Program-made: the position numbers and the translations under genes | Notes under the pieces: generated by a model | Databases searched by the model: none | Seen by the model: only the letters and a program-made list of their open reading frames with translations | What the model was told of the DNA's origin: nothing | In this document: piece after piece, positions 54,473 to 64,000 of the stretch | Numbering within the stretch: position 1 is the first letter of the stretch | Layout: each line of letters opens with the position of its first letter | Origin: Prochlorococcus marinus str. MIT 9515 | GTDB taxonomy: Bacteria; Cyanobacteriota; Cyanobacteriia; PCC-6307; Cyanobiaceae | Length of the DNA stretch: 64,000 bases | Assembly (NCBI RefSeq): GCF_000015665.1 | Contig: NC_008817.1 | Location: forward strand, 124,001 to 188,000 | Reading direction: 5' to 3'

Positions 54473-55099
54473 ATGAAGGAACTAAATCAGAGAAATTCAG
54501 GAAAAAATATAAAATGGCATAACTTAACCATTGATAGAAATAAGTTAGAAAAAATGAGAGGTCATAGAGGAATAGTTATTTGGTTCACAGGGTTATCAGG
54601 GTCTGGGAAAAGTACCTTAGCCAATGCAGTAAACGAGATTTTACACTTTGATCGTTTGTCAACTTATGTACTAGATGGAGATAATATCAGACATGGTTTA
54701 TGTAAGGATCTCGGATTTTCTGACAAAGATAGAGAAGAAAATATAAGAAGAATCGGTGAAGTTGCTAATTTATTTATGGATGCCGGAATCATAACCATTA
54801 CAGCATTCGTCTCACCTTTCATTAGTGATAGAAATAAGGTTAGAGAAATTATTGGTTCAAAGGATTTTATTGAAGTATATTGTTCTGCAAACATTGATAT
54901 TTGTGAGAGTAGAGATACTAAAGGTTTGTATAAAAAGGCACGCTCAGGAGAAATTAAAGAATTTACAGGTATATCTAGTCCATACGAGCCCCCTATTAAT
55001 CCAGAAATAAGTGTTGATACAGGTTCTTTAGATTTAAATGATTCTGTTGAAACAGTTATAAATTATCTTAGAGAAAAGAATTTACTTGCAAATGTTTAA
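54473..55099 (+). CDS. cysC: adenylylsulfate kinase
   Basis: Phosphorylates APS to PAPS in sulfate assimilation. It has FTGLSGSGKSTLANAV (P-loop), the DGDNIRHGL motif and the APS-binding FISDRNKVR. I chose ATG 54473, giving 208 residues; a TTG five codons upstream is possible. CysK at the left side serves the same pathway. Confidence 0.93.
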   Translation: MKELNQRNSGKNIKWHNLTIDRNKLEKMRGHRGIVIWFTGLSGSGKSTLANAVNEILHFDRLSTYVLDGDNIRHGLCKDLGFSDKDREENIRRIGEVANLFMDAGIITITAFVSPFISDRNKVREIIGSKDFIEVYCSANIDICESRDTKGLYKKARSGEIKEFTGISSPYEPPINPEISVDTGSLDLNDSVETVINYLREKNLLANV

Positions 55100-55113
55100 T
55101 TTATAAAAATTTT

Positions 55114-55650
55114 TTAGTAAGTTTTTAGATAATTATCAGTCCCTAAAGTAAATAATTTACTGTTTTTAGTTCTTACTTGTGCATGCAGATTATCTCTAAA
55201 TTTTTTCATTTTTATCCTTAAACCTTCGTCAAATAAACAAAGGATTTGAATTGCTAAAAGCCCAGCATTTTTTGCTCCGTTTATGGCTACTGTTGCTACT
55301 GGAATTCCTGCAGGCATTTGAACAATTGATAATAGGGAGTCGATTCCTTTCAGAGTTTTACTTTCTACGGGCACCCCTATAACGGGAATACATGTTAGTG
55401 AAGCTAACATCCCAGGCAAGTGAGCAGCCCCACCAGCTCCAGCTACAATAACCTTTATATTTTTTGATTCTGCCTTTTTTGCATATTCCATCATTTCAAT
55501 TGGGGTTCGATGTGCTGAAAGTATACAAACTTCTGTTTCTATTCCAAATTCATGCAATATATCAACTGAAGGTTTCAAAGTTTTTAGATCTGAATCACTT
55601 CCCATTACTACCGCAACTTTAGAAATATTGCTGGAATTCAAGTCTGACAA
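55114..55650 (-). CDS. purE: N5-carboxyaminoimidazole ribonucleotide mutase
   Basis: A purine-synthesis enzyme of 178 residues. It has [15 protein letters not shown] (phosphate/ribose loop), [14 protein letters not shown] and [17 protein letters not shown], all PurE signatures. The start is TTG (55648-55650). purK is not in the window. It diverges from chlM. Confidence 0.93.
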   Translation of the reverse strand: MSDLNSSNISKVAVVMGSDSDLKTLKPSVDILHEFGIETEVCILSAHRTPIEMMEYAKKAESKNIKVIVAGAGGAAHLPGMLASLTCIPVIGVPVESKTLKGIDSLLSIVQMPAGIPVATVAINGAKNAGLLAIQILCLFDEGLRIKMKKFRDNLHAQVRTKNSKLFTLGTDNYLKTY

Positions 55651-55741
55651 AATAACAAATCAATTCTTTTCTTATAATGACGTGCAATTACCTGCGCGCT
55701 AGTTAGTTAGTATTAAAAAGACTAATTTTGTATGAATTGTT

Positions 55742-56440
55742 ATGACGTCTAATAAAAATCTTGAAAAAAACGAAGTTAAGGAGTATTTCAACGGGACTGG
55801 TTTTGATCGATGGAGAAAAATTTATAGTAAATCAGAAGAAATCAATACGGTACAGAAAAACATTAGAAAAGGTCATCAAAAGACAGTTGATGACGTTATC
55901 TCATATGTAAAAAACTACCCTGATTTAAAAAGTAAGACTTTTTGCGATGCTGGTTGCGGTGTTGGGAGTTTAGCTATACCTCTACTAAGACTTGGGATAA
56001 AAGATTTGCAGGTCAGTGATATATCTTCTGAAATGATAAAAGAAACAAAGTCACGTATTAATGAATTAGGGCTAAGTCAAAGAAAAATAAAGTTTTTAAC
56101 GAGTGATCTTGAAAAGTTAAAAGGGTTGTTTGATGTTGTTATTTGTTTGGATGTATTTATTCATTATCCTCAACCAGTTGCTGAAGAAATGGTCAGACAT
56201 TTATGTGACTTGAGCAAAGAAAAGCTAATAGTTAGTTTTGCTCCTTATACACCAATTTTAGCTCTATTAAAGAATATCGGGAAGTTGTTCCCTGGGCCAA
56301 GTAAAACCACTAGAGCCTATACATTAAGTGAAAAAGGAATCATTAATGCTGCTAATGAGAAAGGTTTTACTGTCGTTCAAAAAAAATTGAATCAAGCCCC
56401 ATTTTATTTTTCTAAATTAATTGAATTTAAGAAGTTGTAA
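55742..56440 (+). CDS. chlM: Mg-protoporphyrin IX O-methyltransferase
   Basis: Methylates Mg-protoporphyrin IX with SAM on the way to chlorophyll. It has the SAM motif FCDAGCGVGSLAIPLLRLG, then VICLDVFIHYPQP, and a membrane-facing C-terminus with FYFSKLIEFKKL, over 232 residues. The start region NEVKEYFNGTGFDRWRKIY fits ChlM. It converges on the response-regulator gene. Confidence 0.93.
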   Translation: MTSNKNLEKNEVKEYFNGTGFDRWRKIYSKSEEINTVQKNIRKGHQKTVDDVISYVKNYPDLKSKTFCDAGCGVGSLAIPLLRLGIKDLQVSDISSEMIKETKSRINELGLSQRKIKFLTSDLEKLKGLFDVVICLDVFIHYPQPVAEEMVRHLCDLSKEKLIVSFAPYTPILALLKNIGKLFPGPSKTTRAYTLSEKGIINAANEKGFTVVQKKLNQAPFYFSKLIEFKKL

Positions 56441-56444
56441 TAAA

Positions 56445-57173
56445 TTATTTTACTAAATGATTTTCAAGCGCATAACGGACTAATTCGGTTCTGCTAGATG
56501 TACTTGTTTTAATAAACAGCCTGCTTACGTATTTCTCAACATTTCTGATAGAGGTTTCAAGTTTTCTGGCAATTTCTTTGTTCATGAGACCCTCTGCCAC
56601 AAGCTGGAGTACACTTGCTTCTCTTGGAGTAAAGTTGGGGATATCTATTGAATTTTCTTGATTTAGTGGATTCTGATCTGTAAGCATAGATTTAATTTCA
56701 GTGATTTGTTTTGCCATTTTGCTTACATCAATATCGGCAAATCTTGCTGCTTCTTTGAGTAATCTCTCTTGCCTATTAATTACATTTTTAACTCTTGCAG
56801 ATAATTCATCTGGATCAAAGGGTTTAGCAATATAATCATCAATGCCAGCGAGGTATCCCTGAGTTCTATCCAAAGTCATTCCCTTCGCTGTCAGAAAAAT
56901 CACTGGCGTGCCTCCTAGCTTTTCATCTTCTCTTATTTTTTCTAATAGGGCGTAACCATTTGATCTAGGCATCATAATATCGCTAATAATGAGGTCTGGA
57001 AAAATTGTTTGTGCTTTTTCCCATCCATCCTCTCCGTCTACCGCAATAGAGATTTCAAATCCTTCGTCTTCGAGAAATGTTTTTACAGCTGTTCTTAAAC
57101 CTGGCTCATCATCTACCAATAAAATTTTTGATTTTCGAATTGTGTCATTATTGATTTGATTAGTATCGTTCAT
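56445..57173 (-). CDS. NarL/LuxR-type response regulator (Ycf29-like)
   Basis: The 242 residues have a receiver domain (about 15-130) with DDEPG, phosphate-site D in LIISDIMMPRSNGYAL and K in YIAKPFDPDE, and a LuxR helix-turn-helix at the C-terminus (TPREASVLQLVAEGLMNKEI, VEKYVSRLFIKT). The layout matches chloroplast-type Ycf29, whose targets are unknown. It diverges from the cysteine desulfurase gene. Confidence 0.82.
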   Translation of the reverse strand: MNDTNQINNDTIRKSKILLVDDEPGLRTAVKTFLEDEGFEISIAVDGEDGWEKAQTIFPDLIISDIMMPRSNGYALLEKIREDEKLGGTPVIFLTAKGMTLDRTQGYLAGIDDYIAKPFDPDELSARVKNVINRQERLLKEAARFADIDVSKMAKQITEIKSMLTDQNPLNQENSIDIPNFTPREASVLQLVAEGLMNKEIARKLETSIRNVEKYVSRLFIKTSTSSRTELVRYALENHLVK

Positions 57174-57231
57174 TTTTAAATTTTGAATTAAATTTTCTTT
57201 AGCCTAATAATAATTTTATATAATAAATATC

Positions 57232-58377
57232 ATGTTTTCTTCTCCTATACTACTAGATTATCAATCCTCAACACCTTGTTTAGAGGATGTTGTAAATTCT
57301 ATGTCACCCTATTGGAGAGAAATATTTGCAAATACCTCAAGTAAATCGAATTTAGCAGGCATTAATGCAAGTGCCATATTAGAAGTTTCAAGAGAAAAAA
57401 TACAAGAATATTTGTGTTTAAAAAAAAAGAAAGTAATTTTTACTAGTGGAGCAACCGAATCTAATAATTTAGCTTTGCTAGGTTTTGCAAGAAATTTTTA
57501 TAAAGAAACAAAGAGCTATGGCCATATTATTACTCTAAAAACTGAACATAAAGCTGTATTAGAGCCTCTAGATCAATTAAGAAAAGAAGGATTTCATATT
57601 ACTGCAATTACTCCAGAAAAAGATGGTTTAATTTCAAAGGAAAAATTTATGAGCTTTATAAGAGATGACACATTTTTGGTAAGTATCATGATGGCTAATA
57701 ATGAAATAGGAGTTATTCAGCCTTTGAAAGAAATTTCAGAAATTTGCAAATCAAGAGAGATAATTCTCCATTCTGATTATGCACAATGTTTAGGTAGTCT
57801 CGAGTTAGATAATCTTGATTCAGTAGCGAATATGTTAACGATAAGCTCCCATAAAATATATGGCCCAAAAGGTGTAGGTTTACTTTTGATAGATAGGGAT
57901 ATTGAGCTCCAACCTTTATTTTTTGGAGGAGGGCAAGAATTTGGATTGAGATCTGGAACATTACCATTAGCTTTGATTGTAGGTTTTACTAAAGCAATCG
58001 AAATAGCTGTTTTTAATCAAAAAAAGAATGCCGAAAAATTTCTTTTTTATAGAGATAAACTTTTACATGGCTTGTTAGTTAATAATTCTGGCGTGGAAAT
58101 TAATGGTTCAATGAAAGAAAGGCTCCCTCATAATTTGAATCTGACAGTTCTTGATGTAAACGGTTCAAAATTGCATAAAACTCTGAAATCTAAAATAATT
58201 TGTTCTAGTGGATCAGCTTGTGGTAATGGTGAACCTTCGCATGTATTACTAGCTCTAGGAAGATCTTTTAAAGAAGCAGAAGCCTCATTAAGATTAAGTA
58301 TTGGATTGATGACTACTTCAGAAGATATAGAAAATTCAATTCAGATAATTACAGATACTATTAATTTATTGCGATAG
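57232..58377 (+). CDS. cysteine desulfurase, NifS/IscS type
   Basis: Releases sulfur from cysteine for Fe-S clusters and tRNA thiolation. The PLP lysine is in TISSHKIYGPKG, and the active cysteine in CSSGSACGNGEPSHVLLALG, with a Ser-Ser-Gly before it. 381 residues, normal. It may feed the HesB-type carrier near the left end. It converges on rsmH by 7 bases. Confidence 0.9.
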   Translation: MFSSPILLDYQSSTPCLEDVVNSMSPYWREIFANTSSKSNLAGINASAILEVSREKIQEYLCLKKKKVIFTSGATESNNLALLGFARNFYKETKSYGHIITLKTEHKAVLEPLDQLRKEGFHITAITPEKDGLISKEKFMSFIRDDTFLVSIMMANNEIGVIQPLKEISEICKSREIILHSDYAQCLGSLELDNLDSVANMLTISSHKIYGPKGVGLLLIDRDIELQPLFFGGGQEFGLRSGTLPLALIVGFTKAIEIAVFNQKKNAEKFLFYRDKLLHGLLVNNSGVEINGSMKERLPHNLNLTVLDVNGSKLHKTLKSKIICSSGSACGNGEPSHVLLALGRSFKEAEASLRLSIGLMTTSEDIENSIQIITDTINLLR

Positions 58378-58384
58378 GGCTTAA

Positions 58385-59287
58385 TTATTTCAATTGAGCA
58401 ATTCTTAATTTTGCACTTCGAGATCTTTTATTATTTTCAATTTCTTTTTTATTAGGTGTAATTGGTTTTTTTGTAAGATTTTTTAATCTGTAATCACCTT
58501 TAAAAGAATTTTTCACCAACCGATCCTCTATTGAATGAAAGCTAATAATTGAAATTATTCCCCCAGTCAATAGCCAATCAGGAGCAATCTTTAGAAATTT
58601 TTCTAATGCTTCAATCTCGTTATTTACAGCTATTCTAAGTGCTTGGAATGTTCTAGTTGCAGGATGAATTTTTCGATATCTTTGTTTGGGCGGGAAACAA
58701 CCAGCAATTGAATATGCTAAATCTTTTGTTCCTGAATATTTACCTTTTTCTTTTAAATCTTTTTTAATTTTCCTCGAAATCTTTCGTGATAATCTTTCAT
58801 CACCAAATTTAAAAATTAAATCAGCCAGATCTTTTTCACTTAAAGTCTCAATTAAGTTCTCCGCATTCATCTTAATTAAAGGATTCATTCGCATATCTAA
58901 AGGACCATCTTTTTGAAAACTAAATCCTCTTTCCGGGCTATCTATTTGATTACTATTTACTCCAAGATCTGCTATCACAAAAGAAACTTTTTCTTTTGGC
59001 TCAAAGTTAGAAAAATTTGAAGGAATTATTTCAATCCTCGATTTGAATTCTTCAAGTTTATTAAGTGCTGATTCCCTTGCGATTGGATCGTGGTCTAATC
59101 CAATTATTTTTAAATCAGGATATTTTTTTAATAATTGATATGAGTGCCCACCACCGCCTAAAGTCGCATCTATAGCTGTTAGTTTATTGTCTGATATAAA
59201 TGGATATTGATCTATAGAATATAAAATTTCATCTGTCATCACTGACTTATGATTGAACAAAGATGAATTAGAAAGGTCAGTTTGCAT
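58385..59287 (-). CDS. rsmH: 16S rRNA (cytosine-1402-N4)-methyltransferase
   Basis: MraW/RsmH methylates C1402 of 16S rRNA. The 300 residues have DATLGGGGHSYQLL (SAM loop), LDHDPIAR, DLGVNSNQIDSPERGFSFQK and the C-terminal ISFHSIEDRLVKNSFK, all typical. It diverges from ndhH with a 38-base gap. Confidence 0.93.
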   Translation of the reverse strand: MQTDLSNSSLFNHKSVMTDEILYSIDQYPFISDNKLTAIDATLGGGGHSYQLLKKYPDLKIIGLDHDPIARESALNKLEEFKSRIEIIPSNFSNFEPKEKVSFVIADLGVNSNQIDSPERGFSFQKDGPLDMRMNPLIKMNAENLIETLSEKDLADLIFKFGDERLSRKISRKIKKDLKEKGKYSGTKDLAYSIAGCFPPKQRYRKIHPATRTFQALRIAVNNEIEALEKFLKIAPDWLLTGGIISIISFHSIEDRLVKNSFKGDYRLKNLTKKPITPNKKEIENNKRSRSAKLRIAQLK

Positions 59288-59325
59288 AACTTTCTACTAA
59301 GATTTAAATAGAGGTTAAATTATTA

Positions 59326-60513
59326 ATGGCTCAACTAGAGACTAGAACAGAACCGATGGTGGTCAACTTTGGCCCTCATCATCCATCTATGCATGGAGTT
59401 TTGAGGTTAGTCGTAACCCTCGATGGAGAGAATGTAATAGATTGTGAACCCGTAATTGGTTATTTGCATAGGGGGATGGAAAAAATAGCTGAAAACAGGA
59501 CAAACGTTATGTATGTTCCTTATGTCAGCAGAATGGATTATGCAGCTGGAATGTTTTATGAAGCTATTGTAGTAAATGCCCCTGAAAGATTAGCAAATAT
59601 TTCTGTCCCAAAAAGAGCGAGCTACATAAGAGTACTAATGTTGGAGCTTAACAGAATTGCAAATCATCTTTTATGGCTTGGACCATTTTTAGCAGATGTG
59701 GGAGCTCAAACTCCATTCTTTTATATATTTAGAGAAAGAGAGATGATTTATGACCTTTGGGAAGCTGCTACGGGACAAAGATTAATAAATAATAATTTTT
59801 TCAGAATAGGAGGTGTGGCATGTGATTTGCCTTACGGGTGGTTAGAAAAATGCATTGACTTTTGTGACTGGTTCGCGCCAAAGATTGACGAATACGAAAA
59901 ATTAATAACAAATAATCCTATATTCAAAAAAAGAATAGAAGGTCTTGGCACTATAGAAAGAGATCAAGCAATTAATTGGTCACTTTCTGGACCAATGCTT
60001 AGGGCCTCTGGAGTCTCTTGGGATTTAAGAAAAGTTGATAATTACGAATGTTATGACGATTTTGACTGGAAAATCGCTTCAGAAAAAGAAGGCGATTGTT
60101 ATGCCAGATACCGAGTAAGAGTTGAAGAAATGAGGCAATCATTAAAAATTATTCGTCAAGCCTGCGAAATGATTCCTGGTGGTCCAACGGAAAATTTAGA
60201 AGCTAAACGTATGGCTACAGATGATAAAAAAAGTGATATTTTTGGCATTGACTATCAATATGTAGCTAAGAAAGTAGCACCAACTTTTAAGATTCCTAAT
60301 GGAGAATTATATACAAGATTAGAATCTGGGAAAGGTGAAATAGGCGTTTTTATTCAGGGAAATAATGAAGTTACACCTTGGAGATTCAAAATTAGAGCTG
60401 CTGATTTAAATAATCTGCAAATATTACCTCACATTCTAAAGGGAGCTAAAATAGCAGATATTATGGCAATACTTGGCTCAATCGATGTGATCATGGGTTC
60501 TGTAGATAGGTAA
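59326..60513 (+). CDS. ndhH: NAD(P)H-quinone oxidoreductase subunit H
   Basis: This 395-residue 49-kDa-type subunit shapes the quinone pocket next to NdhI. It has [35 protein letters not shown] and [18 protein letters not shown]-like segments ([20 protein letters not shown]). It starts by ATG at 59326 and is 8 bases from the thioesterase gene. Confidence 0.95.
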   Translation: MAQLETRTEPMVVNFGPHHPSMHGVLRLVVTLDGENVIDCEPVIGYLHRGMEKIAENRTNVMYVPYVSRMDYAAGMFYEAIVVNAPERLANISVPKRASYIRVLMLELNRIANHLLWLGPFLADVGAQTPFFYIFREREMIYDLWEAATGQRLINNNFFRIGGVACDLPYGWLEKCIDFCDWFAPKIDEYEKLITNNPIFKKRIEGLGTIERDQAINWSLSGPMLRASGVSWDLRKVDNYECYDDFDWKIASEKEGDCYARYRVRVEEMRQSLKIIRQACEMIPGGPTENLEAKRMATDDKKSDIFGIDYQYVAKKVAPTFKIPNGELYTRLESGKGEIGVFIQGNNEVTPWRFKIRAADLNNLQILPHILKGAKIADIMAILGSIDVIMGSVDR

Positions 60514-60521
60514 ATCTTTTA

Positions 60522-60974
60522 ATGAACCCTCATAGTTGGTTAATATTGAAAAGAAAAGTAAGGTTTGGAGATTGTGACTCGGCTGGAGTAATACATTTTC
60601 ATAACCTTTTAAGATGGGCCCATGAAAGCTGGGAAGAAAGTATAGATATTTATGGTATCTCGCATCAAGTGATTTTTCCTTCTTGTCATTCTCATGAAAA
60701 TCAAAATATATTACCCATAGTTAATTGTGAAGCTAACTTTTTATTACCCATAAAGCTTGGGGATTTACTTACAGTTAAGATCTTTCCAAAAAAAATTAGC
60801 AACCATTTGTTTCAAGTAAATACATTATTTCTTAAGGATGAAATTAAAGTTGCAGAGGGAAAAATTATCCATTGCTCTTTAGATATGAATTCAAAATTGA
60901 AGGTTAAATTACCTGATCAACTCGAGAGATGGATAGAGGCTTCGAATATAAATACTCATTTAAAAGAGTGCTAA
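60522..60974 (+). CDS. hot-dog thioesterase, likely 1,4-dihydroxy-2-naphthoyl-CoA hydrolase
   Basis: The 150-residue hot-dog protein has the 4-hydroxybenzoyl-CoA-thioesterase start [20 protein letters not shown], with the active-site Asp in GDCDSAG. It would cleave DHNA-CoA in phylloquinone synthesis, which fits the adjacent menE-menC-menA genes. It is just after ndhH and converges on menE. The DHNA-CoA assignment rests on context. Confidence 0.8.
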   Translation: MNPHSWLILKRKVRFGDCDSAGVIHFHNLLRWAHESWEESIDIYGISHQVIFPSCHSHENQNILPIVNCEANFLLPIKLGDLLTVKIFPKKISNHLFQVNTLFLKDEIKVAEGKIIHCSLDMNSKLKVKLPDQLERWIEASNINTHLKEC

Positions 60975-60981
60975 TTATTAT

Positions 60982-62202
60982 TTATAATTTTGTAAACATG
61001 TAATTTGAATTTTTAATATCATCTTTTTTAGGTTTACCAATAATCCAATTTTTCGGCCTCTCATGTTTAGGCCAATTTTTAGAAAAGTTTTTTAATAGTT
61101 TTAATGAATATTCAATATTTGTTTTATCAGTTTGTTTTTTGAAATTAATAATGATTACCATTTTATTTCCCCATTCTTTATTAGGTATGTTGGAAATTAT
61201 GAAATTTTCTATTGGAATTTTTTTATTTAGGATAAATTCATTTAATCGTAATTTAATGACTTCTGGAAAAACTATTTCCCCTCCAGAATTAAAAGCATTA
61301 TCTGTTCTTCGAATAAATTTCAAATACAGAGAATTATTCAATTTTTGGATTTCTCCGGAATCACTGCTTTCCCACCACCCATTTTTATCTTTGAAATTTT
61401 TAGTTTGATATGATTCCAGCAATTCAATTCCTATTCTGTCTGATTGAATTTGGATTAAACCATTTTTACTAATTCTTAATTTTATATCAGTTAATATTTC
61501 CCCAACATTATCAAGCCCTTCTAAAAATTCTTTAGGTTTTAAGCTTGTCACCATAGCGGCAGTTTCAGTTGATCCGTAACAGGGTGCTAAATTTATTTTT
61601 TCGAATCTGCACTTTCGAGAAGTTTCAATAGATAGAGATGCACCACCAATCCATATTAAATCAAAAATTTTTAACCAATCAATTCCATTTTTTTCAGATA
61701 AAAGTCTTTTTAATTGTATTGGAACTAATGAAGTTATAAGATGATGTTTATCTTTTTTTATCTTATTAGTGAAGACTACTAATTCCTTGGGGTTTTTAAT
61801 TAATGCTGGGGAAATATTGATATGTTCACAATCCCAAATTTGACTTCTAAAAAGCGGCATCAATCCACTGATATGATTTAACGGCAAAGTATTAAAAACT
61901 AAACAGTGTTTTAATTTAAATCCTTGTCGTTCAAGCCAAATTCCAGATGCCTTAGCAGACGAATAGAGATTTTCTAATTTATGAATACATTTTCTAGGCT
62001 TTCCACTACTGCCACTGCTATTTAAGATAACTGCTGGTCCTCTTATATTAATAGCCTTATATATTTCTTCATATTCGTGAGATCTATTTTTTATGTAAAT
62101 TATTTTCTTTTCCTTAATGTTTTTAAGAATTTTCTTCGTAGATTCTTTTTCATTATTTTCAACTTCAATAATATGAATTTTGTTTTTCATAGTTGATCCC
62201 AT
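60982..62202 (-). CDS. menE: o-succinylbenzoate-CoA ligase
   Basis: Activates OSB to OSB-CoA in phylloquinone synthesis. The AMP-forming motif is reduced (NSSGSSGKPRKCIHK), but the acyl-adenylate site YGSTETAAM and the late GEIVFPEVI are present, over 406 residues. Its start overlaps the menC stop by 16 bases. Its N-terminal domain is short for the family, as in other compact cyanobacteria. Confidence 0.85.
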   Translation of the reverse strand: MGSTMKNKIHIIEVENNEKESTKKILKNIKEKKIIYIKNRSHEYEEIYKAINIRGPAVILNSSGSSGKPRKCIHKLENLYSSAKASGIWLERQGFKLKHCLVFNTLPLNHISGLMPLFRSQIWDCEHINISPALIKNPKELVVFTNKIKKDKHHLITSLVPIQLKRLLSEKNGIDWLKIFDLIWIGGASLSIETSRKCRFEKINLAPCYGSTETAAMVTSLKPKEFLEGLDNVGEILTDIKLRISKNGLIQIQSDRIGIELLESYQTKNFKDKNGWWESSDSGEIQKLNNSLYLKFIRRTDNAFNSGGEIVFPEVIKLRLNEFILNKKIPIENFIISNIPNKEWGNKMVIIINFKKQTDKTNIEYSLKLLKNFSKNWPKHERPKNWIIGKPKKDDIKNSNYMFTKL

Positions 62203-63152
62203 ATCTTTTGTGCCTTATTTAGAAAAAGAAAAGAATTGGGATTTTTTTTTAAAGCCAAACCAGGAACTTTTGGAGTTGGTCCCAATAACTGTAAAGAGGA
62301 TAAATGAAAAAGCCATCTATTACCTATTCCTGTTTCAAAAGAAGTACTTAAGGATCTAAAACCTTTTTTATTTTTTAACTCTTCTAAAAGATGCATCGGA
62401 TTCTTTTCTTGGGAAGGTCTTCTAATCTGCCAACCATCCCATTCATTAATCAAATGTGGATATTTTAATAGTGATTCATCCAAAGCTATGGGCATCCTTT
62501 TATTAATTTCCCTTAAACCCTCAATATCATCTTTAGAAAGAGGTTGTTCCAACCAATCTATGTTTTTAATATCTTTAAGAATATCTACCCATCTATTCGC
62601 TATTCCCCTCTCCCAAGAGCCATTTGCATCTATTCTTAATTTAATATTACTTGTTAATTGATTTAATATCTGAATTAGAGTTTTTTCTTCAGAGGCATTG
62701 TCATATATAGCTACTTTCCATTTTATTGTAAGTAATTTCCCTTTTAATAGTTTATTCTCTTTCAATTTTTTTAATTCTTGCAAAGCGTTATTAGGATTTA
62801 AAAGTATAGCTGTTTGATCAATTGCATTAAAGAAATAATTTTCTTTGAAAATTATTTTTCTTTCGATTTCAGCTAACGCAGAATTAATTGCTGATTGAAT
62901 ACATGGGTGAAAGGTATTTATCAGTTCCGATATATTTTTTGAATTAATATATTTAGGAATCTTATTTAATTCTATTTGACATTTAACTAAATCTTTATTA
63001 CTTAAAGGATTTACTTCCCCAAAACCAACACCTTTCTCAACATTTTTTAATTTAATTATCCACCCAGATTTATTTTTAAATGTTGTCTTTGAATTTTCTA
63101 CCTTAGAAGATAATTTAAATAAAAAAGATTTTTTTTTAAAAGTTAAGTTCAT
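62187..63152 (-). CDS. menC: o-succinylbenzoate synthase
   Basis: A muconate-lactonising/enolase-type enzyme that dehydrates SHCHC to OSB. It has LTIKWKVAI with the catalytic Lys, the metal Asp in LRIDANGSW, the Glu in WLEQPLSKDDI and the late Asp in IALDESLLKYP. 321 residues. It overlaps menA by 4 bases and menE by 16. Confidence 0.88.
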   Translation of the reverse strand: MNLTFKKKSFLFKLSSKVENSKTTFKNKSGWIIKLKNVEKGVGFGEVNPLSNKDLVKCQIELNKIPKYINSKNISELINTFHPCIQSAINSALAEIERKIIFKENYFFNAIDQTAILLNPNNALQELKKLKENKLLKGKLLTIKWKVAIYDNASEEKTLIQILNQLTSNIKLRIDANGSWERGIANRWVDILKDIKNIDWLEQPLSKDDIEGLREINKRMPIALDESLLKYPHLINEWDGWQIRRPSQEKNPMHLLEELKNKKGFRSLSTSFETGIGNRWLFHLSSLQLLGPTPKVPGLALKKNPNSFLFLNKAQKIWDQL

Positions 63153-64000
63153 TTATTAATCAAGTAATCAATAATTAATCCTGCTATTAATCCAATTCCA
63201 TTTAGAGTTTGAAATTTGACCGCAATAAATTTACAATTTTTTATTACTTCAGGTTTGTTATATGAAGATTTCAATAAAGTTATAAGCTTTATTGATTGTG
63301 GCAAACTAATAAGAAAAAGAATACAAAGTATGGGAATAAATCCATTAATAATTATAAAAAGTTGGAAAAAATAAACTATAAAAACTATCCATGGTATTAG
63401 TTTGGCTCCTTTTTTTGGGCCTAAACGTACTAAAGGTGAATTTTTACCATGTTTTTTATCTTCTTCGATTTGATGAAAATGAGAGCAAAATAGTATTAGA
63501 GTTGTTGCTAATGAAGATCCTGAACCAAGTAAAAATGAATCTTTCCAAGGGATAGTAATCGTATATATATCTGATGGGTTGAGTGCAATTAAAGCAGCGG
63601 AGTAAGTTAAGGGCCCAAAAGCTAACCAGCATAATGGCTCTCCCAAACCTTGGTATCCCAAACGAAAAGGTGGTCCTTGATATAAATATCCTAAGAAGCA
63701 GCATGAGACTACCAATATCATGACATTTATGCTTGTCGATATTGAAATTATGGCAATTACCAATAACCCAATCAATAGAGATGTATATGCGATAGTTGAA
63801 ATTATTTTTTTACTTCGAACAAGGTTGACTATGGAATGGAATTTAAATTCATCAATTCCTGTTTCTGAATCAAATAAATCATTAGTTAGATTTTCCCAAA
63901 TGAGTATTAATATTGCAGCTATTGTGAATGCTATTAAGTTAGATATTTTGATATTTTTAAAAGAGTTGAGGGTATAAGCTCCTGAAATAAAAACTGGTAA
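63149..64000 (-). CDS. menA: 1,4-dihydroxy-2-naphthoate phytyltransferase (partial)
   Basis: The minus-strand frame is open to the right edge, so the N-terminus lies outside. The visible part includes ENLTNDLFDSETGIDEF (63818-63868 region), the UbiA prenyltransferase motif (N-D-x2-D-x3-D), and the second GYQGLGEPLCWLAFGPLTY-type stretch, plus eight or so membrane segments. It adds phytyl to DHNA to make demethylphylloquinone. A shorter start at 63775 would cut the motif, so it is wrong. Confidence 0.9.
   Translation of the reverse strand, partial: LPVFISGAYTLNSFKNIKISNLIAFTIAAILILIWENLTNDLFDSETGIDEFKFHSIVNLVRSKKIISTIAYTSLLIGLLVIAIISISTSINVMILVVSCCFLGYLYQGPPFRLGYQGLGEPLCWLAFGPLTYSAALIALNPSDIYTITIPWKDSFLLGSGSSLATTLILFCSHFHQIEEDKKHGKNSPLVRLGPKKGAKLIPWIVFIVYFFQLFIIINGFIPILCILFLISLPQSIKLITLLKSSYNKPEVIKNCKFIAVKFQTLNGIGLIAGLIIDYLINK

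Noticed and set aside
63456-63704. 82-codon ORF inside menA
   Set aside because: Shadow of the menA frame, with no support of its own.

Overview
The window looks like a chromosomal segment of a high-light-adapted Prochlorococcus, or a very close relative. The DNA is strongly AT-rich and gene spacing is tight. The gene set is that of an oxygenic phototroph: NDH-1 subunits, carotenoid desaturases, chlM, ycf3, ycf34, RpaA/RpaB, PedR and a phylloquinone (men) cluster. No phycobilisome or rRNA genes are seen. Products were assigned by reading motifs only; no database search was run.

Layout. 1-8445 is core: a partial gene, an SRPBCC protein with zeta-carotene desaturase, an A-type Fe-S carrier, a TPR protein, an LpxB-like glycosyltransferase, an epimerase, ndhO, a DnaJ protein, cysK and an ECF/Cbi-type ATPase. 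8494-8565 is tRNA-Asn(GTT). About 8548-12379 is a small decayed integrative element at this tRNA. It has imperfect 20-bp attachment repeats at both ends, five copies of the 9-mer TGGTGGCGA just inside the ends, a C-terminal tyrosine-integrase remnant, an AlpA-like regulator split at an A7 tract, a gene made of three 99-bp repeats, two short proteins with a shared 34-bp 5' end, and an eight-gene minus-strand block of unknown small proteins. A FP-x2-YK domain recurs in that block. 12621-18268 is accessory: a cation-efflux protein, a surface-glycan trio (dTDP-glucose dehydratase, GT61 transferase, ABC exporter) and a conserved-looking small protein, with two long non-coding stretches.

18690-64000 is core again: rpaA; holB-tmk-copper ATPase; ycf3; radA; rpaB-plsX-fabH-fabD-plsC; a TsaB-like gene and ycf34; the tRNA nucleotidyltransferase; an RRM protein; crtP-crtB; ndhM; a LysR regulator diverging from an NnrU-family gene; ndhF-ndhD; scpA; a sugar nucleotidyltransferase; metF; pedR; ndhA-I-G-E with NAD kinase and a CYTH protein; citrate synthase; trpB; cysC; purE; chlM; a NarL-type response regulator; a cysteine desulfurase; rsmH; ndhH; and a thioesterase with menE-menC-menA running off the right edge.

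The themes fit together. Nine NDH-1 subunits lie in five places (ndhO, ndhM, ndhF-D, ndhA-I-G-E, ndhH). Three carotenoid genes (crtQ, crtP, crtB) cover phytoene synthesis and desaturation. The men genes make the photosystem I quinone. RpaA, RpaB and PedR are known cyanobacterial light and redox regulators. The part most likely to hold undescribed biology is the tRNA-Asn element, with its FP-x2-YK proteins, its repeat protein and its possible frameshifted regulator.
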